Assembly: GCA_964057225.1 (NCBI GenBank)
Contig: OZ059895.1
Location: forward strand, 17,327,688-17,391,687
Source: Auanema rhodensis
Lineage: Eukaryota > Nematoda > Chromadorea > Rhabditida > Rhabditidae
Length of the DNA stretch: 64,000 nucleotides
Direction of reading: 5' to 3'
Both the position numbers and the translations under genes were made by a program. Shown here piece by piece: positions 55,860 through 64,000 of this stretch; positions within the stretch are counted from its first letter, which is position 1, and each line of letters starts with the position of its first letter. The notes under the pieces are model-generated. The model saw only the letters and a list, made by a program, of their open reading frames with translations, did no database searches and had not been told where the DNA came from.

Positions 55860-56225
55860 CGTTCCATTCGGAGACTCTATATATGTAACTGCAGGGTTAG
55901 AGCCAGACCGACTAGAGGAATGAGGAATGGCACCGCCTTCCCTCATGCCCCTATTCGGGAGTTCGCCCCTTTGCAAGCCCATGGACGGTTTGCATCTAAC
56001 TTAGTTAATCTTATATATTAGTCTTTGTCTTGTAAATGTAGTTTACTTTATCCTTGTGTTAATGTATTGTAATGATATTGTATTGTGTATAATAAACCTA
56101 TATATTTCCTTATCTTATGTAATCCTTATGCTCTGTTTCCATACCGCTACACTTATGGAATACTATACGCGTAGTTGAGCAGACTACAATGGTCTGTTCA
56201 ATATACGTAGGAGCATAATGGAACG
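55860..56225 (+). repeat. 5' LTR of the second Gypsy element
   Basis: Starts CGTTCCATTCGG and ends AATGGAACG. Contains AATAAA at 56091-56096 after a TTGTATTG-rich stretch. Confidence 0.85.
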
Positions 56226-56244
56226 TGGAGGTTCCACCTCGAAC
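56226..56244 (+). other. Primer-binding site, tRNA-Gln type
   Basis: TGGAGGTTCCACCTCGAAC directly follows the LTR, identical to the site at 52938-52956. Confidence 0.7.
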
Positions 56245-58066
56245 TCATTTTTGTCGCAAAAACTCGCATAAAAAGTCCATATTTTGATATCTAAATTAAA
56301 ACTTCCTCCACGGTTAGCAACATAATGAGGGCGCCAACTTGTATAAGGTGCAGGTACAAGGGATCTCTCTTTTAGAGAGCTAGGACTACATAATTTTGAA
56401 ATTTCACCCGCTGTCCCCACTCATAAAACCGTCTGAGTGTCCACCCTTATAATACCGTATCCTGCACCGCTTCTCTTGCATTTTTTTTTGAGGACGTTTG
56501 GATCGAAATAGGGGACAATTTCACCAAACGAAATTTTGATTACATTATTATTTGGCAACGAGGAGTTAGAATGAAATTTTGAAAGCGCACAAAGTTTAAT
56601 ATTTTATTGTGGTCAGGACTAGAGATTTGAAAGTTAAATTCAGGCGTAAAAGAGCATGCTAACTAAATATTTTTGCGGGAGCCGTTATTCGGTTTTTATT
56701 TTTTTTTTGATTGTGAGAATAGACCACACTAGTCCGAAAAATCCTGGCACAAATTTTATTGCCTGTCAGGTCATTTTGGCGAAAGCACATGGGCTACGGA
56801 TGTTTTCTTCTCCGTAGAATGTGTCACCTTCCTCAGCTCATTTTTGTTGCTAACATCATAAGATATTCCCACACACCTACCGTAGTATTCATATTGTAAT
56901 ATTCTATAAATTAGTAGAATGGTTTAAAGAAAAAAATTGCGTTTTATAAACGAGCTTTGGTCTCAGTCCATTAGTAAAATGAGCAATCTTTTTAAATATT
57001 CTCGGAATCTCATTAGCATGCCAAAATCATTCCGAAAAAGAATCGCCCACGGCTTTTAATAATAACGTGCACATGAGCCATTTTCCCAAGGCGCACGCAC
57101 TCCTTCTTTATTAATAAGCTCGACCAAAGTTTGTGTTATGGAAAAAAAAAAAAAAGAGAGAGAGAACAAATGAGTGAAATTAAGTATTTATTATATATGA
57201 AACAATTGTTAAAAGCCCCATTTAAAATGCAACTGTCTCACAAATTCTATAGGCTGTGAGATGGGCTCATCGCTAGGCTCTAAATACTGCGAATACACCG
57301 AATCCGCAGAGGTCCTTAGCAATAAGCCCATAGGAGACTGTTCATAAAATAAATAAATTTTAAACAAAATTTTAGACATATAATCATAAAAATCATGAGA
57401 CTTATGCTCATACCAATTCCAAGGGGATGCGACCAGATTTGGGTTTTCATACCAATGCGCGCACAAGTCGGTGAGGCACCATCGCCGGATAGCTGCAACC
57501 TCATCCGCTATTTCCTGCATTAGGGAGAAGTTTACTAATCCCCTTCCCAGATAATGCATCTTTAAATCCTCAATAAACTAAAAATTCTTATTAAGATAAC
57601 ATGTTTCTTTGTTTTAACCAACCATCTTAATTATGTCTGGGTGCGGCCTATAAGCTAACACTTCGTCTTGATCATACAAGACGAGGTCAGCGTACAGCTT
57701 CCTCAAGACAAAAGTCATTCCCGATAGACCTTCATAAGCCATTCTTTGATTTATTTTTTTTTTTTCAGCTCTACAAATATAAAGATTCTTATGCATAAAA
57801 AGGGGACATAAAACGACTGAAAATCTCTCTCATACTTTCAAGAATTCAATTAGAGTAAAGTATTAAGATTGAGGCTAGAAAGAGCGAAGACCAAAAAAAA
57901 TTTATAATTGATGAACATCTGTGAAATAGAATAAAGAAAAGAGAATACGGTAGATAGGCGGAGCCAGATCTCAGGCCAAGATTTTAAAACTCTTTCTCAT
58001 CTAATAACGATTCTCGGCGAAAGACGCCACGTCTCAATCTTCAAACGTTTCTTACTTTTCCTATAA
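56245..58066 (+). other. 5' leader of the second Gypsy element
   Basis: 1.8 kb without a convincing frame on either strand. It contains short homopolymer A and T runs, an (A)n-(GA)n patch near 57139 and pyrimidine-rich stretches close to the 3' end. A TAA at 58064-58066 bounds the coding frame. Confidence 0.6.
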
Positions 58067-61000
58067 CCGACCCGAATTTCTTGTCACTCATTCAACGTCA
58101 ACATCCCCCATATAACGAAACACTCGCGGTTTTTCCGAACCAAGAGTGATTCCAAAGTGGCACGAAGATACTCTTCGGCCGTCCCTGCTCTATACCCTTC
58201 TGAGTCCAGTGACGACATCGCAGTCGCCAGTCGAACCAGAAGCCGCACTCGACTCCTCAGTGTTCAGATTGAAGAGCCTGAACAAGAGGTAAAACCCAAA
58301 GTCGAGAAAACCTTCATTCCTCGAGAAGGCACGTATTCACCTCCGGACAACACCGAGGAGGACCCTGATTTCTATATTCAGGACTACAATATTCAAACTT
58401 CAGCTTCAACTCCAAAGGTACACTCTTTTAAAAGTAATAAAAAGATTCAAAAAATTCAAAAACCAAAACAAATAACCTCTAATACTTCACCAGCCACTCC
58501 CCACCTAAACTTATCAACTTTATCAGTTAATACTGATAACGATCTTGCATCTTCTTTTGAACTAACTCTAACACCGCAGGCATTTTCCACTCCGATAGAA
58601 AACTCACAACTTAATAAAACCTCATCTCTCACTATTCGCAAATCACCCTTATCAGTTATCACTGATAAGCTTGATTCGAAAAAGCTTGATTCTAAAAAAA
58701 TTAATAAAAGAAAAACTAATACACCGCGTAGGCGCTCAACCTCTAATAATCCCGTAGAACCAAATCAGGAAATTACCGAAGTTTTGCCCTTATCACTAAC
58801 TACTGATAAGTTCAAAAGTAAGAAATCTTTAACAGCTCGCTTAATAAAAGTTTTGAATTTGTCTCCAGGGGAGGTAACAACAGAACAAGTTGATAACTCT
58901 CTTCACGTATCCTCCAACCCAACCCTTAATAAGTCAGATAGCGCTATACCCAGCTCAAGCGTATCAATACATTCGACGCCTCAGGCAACGAGTCGAATTA
59001 TCAAACTCCCAGGGAAGCGGTTCTCCTCAGCCGCCCCTACCATTAGTTATCCAACATCTGGTAACTCGAAAAAGGGAGGTAAGAATTTAACGGCGAGAAG
59101 CTCAGGCAGTAAAGGGATTACGTCATCTCGCACATACCCTGAGGATATACCAACCATGACGGAGACACCACGTCTTCCGGGAGCTGGTAAATCTACCATT
59201 GCGCACGCATTAAGCTCACCTTATTGCCCCATATACGACGGAAGTCGTAACTTTAGAGATTTCGTGGCAAAGTTTAATACCTTTTCTAACGCCTTAGGCT
59301 TAGTGATGCCCGAAAGACTAACTATTTTACCATTACTATTGAAAAATGATAGAGCAGAGGAAGCTTATTTAGAGCTACCTGACAAGGTCAGAACTGCTGG
59401 ACCTTGGGTTACCCTAATAGAAGAGTTAACATCCAAGCTGTGTCCCGAATACAATCAAGACCCTGCCCTTATCACACTTCAAAACAGCACTCAAGGCGAT
59501 TTATCAATTGATGGTTTTGCACAAACGTTAAGAAACCTCAGCTTAAATGCTTTCTCTAATAGTGATACTCATAAAGATCACATTCTGAGGTCCACATTTT
59601 TGAGAGGCTTGAAAAATACGATACGCCCAGGGGTAATTCGAGCAAAACCCAAAACTTTTGCTGAGGCTGTTGATAGTGCTCGCTGGGAGGAATCAATTGC
59701 AAACCAAGTAGCAGACCCTCAGGCGCTATTGGTTAACGCAATTGAAAGAACTTTCCCCCCGCGCAGAAACAATGGTGGGAGAGGTATGGCAAGAGGTTAT
59801 CAATCTTTTAATAATAAAAATTATCAAAATTATAATAATTATAACAATTATCATCCAAACTTTCAAAACAATCAAAATTATCATAAATTTTCAAAAAATC
59901 AAAAAGGCTGGAATTTCCAAAACCCATTTGCTAGGAACCGCAATTTTGGTGACCGCGGTCGAAATTATCAGAATCAAAATCAAAATGGGTATCAAAGAAG
60001 CCATAATGCATCACAAAATCAAGAAATGAGCAATAATAGACAGAGAAATAACAGTACCTTTAGGGGAAATAACAACAATAGAGGCAGAGGTAGAGGCTCA
60101 AGAGTCAATAATTTGACTCTGATATCTCCTTTGACTTTAGCCGTAGCTTTATCAGTAATCTTATCACTGGTTACAACAGCTGAAGCATACCAGCTATGTA
60201 CTAAAGCTACTGGAGGAGCCCTTCTCCGTCCCCCATCTCTCCGAAAATGCTTATTACCACCAATAAAGCATATCTTACGAACAAAAGTTCATCTTTATAC
60301 AAGGAATCAAACGGCACATGAATGGGATGCATGGAGATGCTCCAAAGAAATTCATAAAATGTGTATCAGAGACCTTTTGTTCCTTAGAGATACCAATACA
60401 ACGATAGCGAGAATTGAAAAGATACCAGCTGCAGAATGCAGACTGGCAGTGAGAGATAGAAGATGGAATTGGAGTGAATTAAAGAAGATCGACAGCATAA
60501 CATATGCAACTGACGAGCCTTCCTTCTCGCCAGGCCGATCTTTTAATAATGAACTATGTGAAGAGAAAGCCAGATTGGTTATCGAAAGAGGGGTTATGAC
60601 ACGGATGCCAGATGAAACTATAATCTCCAATTTAATACTAAATACTGAAGGATGCTTAGCGCATCATGGAGAATGTGCATCAGATACCTCAATCATCATA
60701 TGGGAGAAACAGCCTTATGAATATCGATGCAACTATATCGACATGAGTGAATATGATGTGATAATTGGAGACGGCATTATTCTGTTACCAACCACTCAAT
60801 CAGCCCTTGTAATCGATCAAAAAGAGATACCGAAGCAAATATCTTCTTGTTTTAAACAGCCAATCTTCCACACCACAACTGGCAATTACATTCTCTTACC
60901 ACAGTACCCAAATGACACCAATATCCATGTTTTAATAGAGAGAGAATATAAGAAACTTCCGGCGAAAAGAGATAAAAGAGCAATTGCGGAATGCACGGTT

Positions 61001-64000
61001 GAATTAAACAAGGAGTGGATACAAAAACAGGAAGATTTTGAAACTTTAATATTAAATATTTGTCCTTATCCTTTCTTACGACCGGTGATGAGTAATCCTG
61101 GTATTTATCAGATAATACCGCTTATAAAGGCCAGACGAGCTGTCAACCCTTCATATTCAATTATTGACTGGGTTTCAGCACATCCCGAGAAGTTTTATTT
61201 CTTCTTAAGAAGTCCCGTATCTGATAAATCCATACAACGTTTCCTTCAAACATACGAAATACACGACCCTGAGGAAGCAATACTTTATTTTCTTGCGCAA
61301 AAGGAACTGGCAGCAACCACTCGCGGCGCTATACGGTATTTAACCTCACAACAATTATTAGAACAGATAGGTGACAGATTAACAGCACACGAATTTGACG
61401 AAAAACTGCTAGAAAAAGACGGATCCTACCGTGAAAGAGCCGAAAGCATAGCGATGGAGTTAGCTTATACACCGGTAATATTTGAAAACAATCTGTCGGT
61501 ACCATCAAGGCAAGAGGTTTTAAAATCCTTTGTGAACATGCCGCCGATCCGACCAACTCTAACAACTGACAATGCTGATGAGCGTATAGTACTTAGAAAC
61601 ACTCTTTACTTATACCATAACTTGATGACATTGCGAGTAATAAGGCCAAATAAAACAGCAGCAGCCGTAGATGATGAAAAGTTCCGACAATTAACAATCA
61701 ATGTGCCAGATACCAACAAATTATATCGAGATAAAGATTCTAACTACGGTATATCGATAGGGCCCCACCCTCGCATTCAAAACCCAAGCGCAGATACACG
61801 CCAGCTACTTATAAAAACATTTTTACCACTGTTAGAGGATATTGAAACACCGCCTTATCTGACTAGAAGACTGTCATTAACGACAACAACGGACAAACCC
61901 GCTTCACTAGTTCAGGAGACAACTAAAAGCCATACGACTCGGATTCCGACGACAACCACAGTTGAGACGACAACAGCCGCGATAACTACGACTCTCTCGC
62001 CAACAACATTAGCAACAGTCACTGACACGGCGTCACGAATCTTAAGGAAACAAAGAACATCATCTCCACCCGTAGAAACCAGAGAAATTCAGGCTCAGGC
62101 AACGTATACAGCGTCAAAAGTGAACAACGAAATACAATTCAACCTCAACGTATCTCGCAGAATAGCTCAAGATCATCTACAATATACAACAACACTCATA
62201 CAAGAAGAGCTACAGAAACATTTCATGGAATCTTATGAATCCATATGTGAGATTCAAAATAGATACCTCGAGCTATGGCGTTCTATTTTACACATAGAAC
62301 CTACAATAGCAATGAGGACTATTTTAGGAAGAGAGGATATTGCAGCCCGTTTCGTAGGCAGCGATATAGTTCATGTTCATATATGCCTACCTCTTCAACC
62401 TAAAGCTGTTTATCATAATCATAAGATCAATGATACATGCTATTTGGAAACACCAGTAATAACAGAAGATGAGAGATTATATTTTGCTGCTCCAGGATCA
62501 AGAGACTTATTAACACATGGAAAAGAGATAGATTGCGAACATGTACCCACAGATGTATACTATCAAAATGGAGAATGGATAAATATAAATGGATCGGTTG
62601 AAGTAAAACCAATATCACTCTTTGATAAAGCGCAATACCACCAATTAACACCTTTAAAGTTCACAGGCGCTAACTTATACACCAATTTATCATTGAGAGT
62701 TTACTCAATGTCAACAGCTATTGCATATGGAGCAAGTTTAGCATCCATACGACAGAACCATGTTTTACATACTATTCACAACGATCCAAAAATTACGTCC
62801 GCCTTTAATCTTTTGAAAAAGGGCAGTGACTATATCTCTAAAGCAGCTGAGTTCACAACTTCCGCCTGGACTAGCGTAAAGCAATTTCTAATAGGATCAA
62901 TTGAGAGAACACTCATCTTCATAGGATCAATGGTTACGATTGCCGCAGTATTAATAATTCTTTTCGTTGTTGCTAAATTTTGGTTCTTCAGAGCCACTCC
63001 ACTAACCGTAATGCATGTCCACGAAATAGATAATGAGCCCCCAAGCTATGAAGAAACATTGGAACTTGTAAGCCGCCCAGACCAACAGATGCCAGATAAC
63101 ATCATGAAGCAATACTATCCTGCTTTAGTAACATTTATTCCAATCGCAATACCATTTGTTGCTTCTATTGTATCAGCGGAAACAAAGTTACCATTAATAT
63201 ATATATCAGTTGAAGATAAACTGATTTTAGCTTTATGGGATTCAGGCTCATCAGTGTCATATGTTAGGCTCTCCACCCTCAAATATCTGAACATGGCCGA
63301 AAATGTCAAGAAGAGACATTTAGTAGCGATGGCAGCCAACAAGTCCACTTTCACATTTTATGGAAAGATAAATCTTGTAATTGAAATTGCCGGTTACGAG
63401 ATCGAACACACCTTTTTGGTCTCAAACGATCATGACTGTCCTGCTCCCGCTTTAATTGGACTAGATTTCATGAAAGCGCTTGACAGCGAAAACATCGACG
63501 TCAGCCTTAAACCATCCAAGAAGAGGTTGGAGATTGGAAACAATGCCATCCCATTAATAGGAAACGAATCTATTAAGCATACGGAGATAACTGTGAATAT
63601 CATTAATTTAAGAACAAAAACATTAAAGCCTGATGAAGAGGCACCTATCCCAATAAAGACAGATAAACCACTAGAATCTAACGAAGTGGTTGTCTTAGGG
63701 GATAGTGGAAGCGCATTAAAATCATTATATCCAACTGCGTTTCGTGATACCAGTGGAGTATATGTTATGTTCCGTAACAATACCGATGAAACAATAGCTA
63801 TGGAAGCTAATTCAGTCATCGGACAGGCAATAATTGGAGAAATTCCGGCTTGTGAACCCTTTAAGCATAAGCCAATTCTACCATATGTTCCGCCAGAGGC
63901 CGATTGGGAGAGTAAACTACCATATTTTCCAAGAGACTTCATAAAAGATCTTGATCTAGAGAATGCTGATCTCACGAAAGAAGAAAAACATGAGCTTACA
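58067..64000 (+). CDS. Gag-Env-protease polyprotein, 3' end beyond window (Ty3/Gypsy)
   Basis: I read the frame as open for about 1978 codons to the window edge. Order and motifs match the minus-strand element: Ser/Thr-rich N-terminal part, Gag core from the ATG at 59156 (LPGAGKSTIA, SPYCPIYDGSRNFRDF), Asn/Arg/Gln-rich basic segment (about 59770-60110) without a zinc knuckle, hydrophobic leader (about 60115-60185), KRDKRA site at about 60965-60982, Thr-rich linker (about 61890-62040), RKQR site at about 62045-62056, EIQNRYLELW at about 62259-62288, transmembrane helix about 62925-62985, PPSY at 63038-63049, and protease WDSGSS with Asp codon at 63239-63241. It ends just before RT. No ATG lies between the upstream stop and 59156. 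The start is taken as the first codon after the stop, so the true 5' end is unknown. Confidence 0.85.

Larger units (their letters stand above)
55860..64000 (+). mobile_element. Second Ty3/Gypsy element with Gag-Env-Pol order, truncated by the window edge
   Basis: It begins with a 366-bp LTR sharing termini, the CGTTCCATTCGGA start and AATAAACCT with the first element, then the same 19-nt primer-binding site, a 1.8-kb leader and a long frame homologous to Gag-Env-protease. It was inserted at the last bases of a class B tRNA remnant. RT, integrase and the 3' LTR lie beyond 64000, so the target duplication cannot be checked. It is a distinct subfamily, diverged throughout from the complete copy. 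Confidence 0.9.

Noticed and set aside
56184..57796. Minus-strand frames of 60-116 residues in the leader of the second Gypsy element
   Set aside because: No domain, no partner in the leader of the first element, and opposite orientation to the element.
59742..60029. Ile/Lys-rich 95-residue plus-strand frame
   Set aside because: It is an off-frame reading of the Asn/Gln-rich segment of the second Gypsy Gag.

Overview
The window is eukaryotic and looks like an invertebrate animal genome, nematode or arthropod. It is AT-rich and has no ordinary protein-coding host gene. It holds a very large tandem array of a tRNA-Thr(AGU) gene, with LTR retroelements at both ends and inside it. The animal assignment rests on a BEL/Pao element with a phlebovirus-Gc-like envelope, Ty3/Gypsy elements, and a eukaryotic tRNA-Thr with internal A and B boxes followed by T-runs. 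The species cannot be named from the sequence.

Layout. (1) 1-5640, minus strand: a decayed BEL/Pao element entering from the left edge. It keeps zinc knuckles, protease, integrase and an envelope, but has lost reverse transcriptase and RNase H and carries frameshifts in gag and env. (2) 5641-5758: a (GA)n microsatellite. (3) 5793-55859, plus strand: the tRNA array. I count 163 units in one orientation: 81 full-length 72-nt tRNA-Thr genes (about 64 canonical, 17 with substitutions), 38 copies with a 17-nt internal deletion (class A, 244-bp unit cut to 227 bp) and 44 copies with a 19-nt internal deletion (class B, 225 bp), plus a 10-nt fragment. Both deletions remove the 3' anticodon stem and part of the Pol III B box. 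(4) 38841-39221: a probable solo LTR inside the array. (5) 41830-53293, minus strand: a complete Ty3/Gypsy element with apparently identical 337-bp LTRs and an ATTC target duplication, inserted in an array spacer. (6) 55860 to the window end, plus strand: a related Gypsy element that truncates the last array unit and runs off the right edge.

The two Gypsy elements share an odd plan. One uninterrupted reading frame encodes Gag, then a membrane glycoprotein, then protease (followed by RT, RNase H and integrase in the complete copy), so Env sits between Gag and Pol. The envelope has an internal hydrophobic leader, two dibasic furin-like sites, a Thr-rich linker, a segment that reminds me of class III (gB-like) fusogens, a transmembrane helix and a PPxY-like tail motif. 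Neither copy has an AUG at the start of the conserved frame. Both have LTRs bounded by CGTTCC...GGAACG and a primer-binding site that fits a tRNA-Gln 3' end.

The many short frames across the array are readings through tRNA repeats in either orientation and are not proposed as genes.
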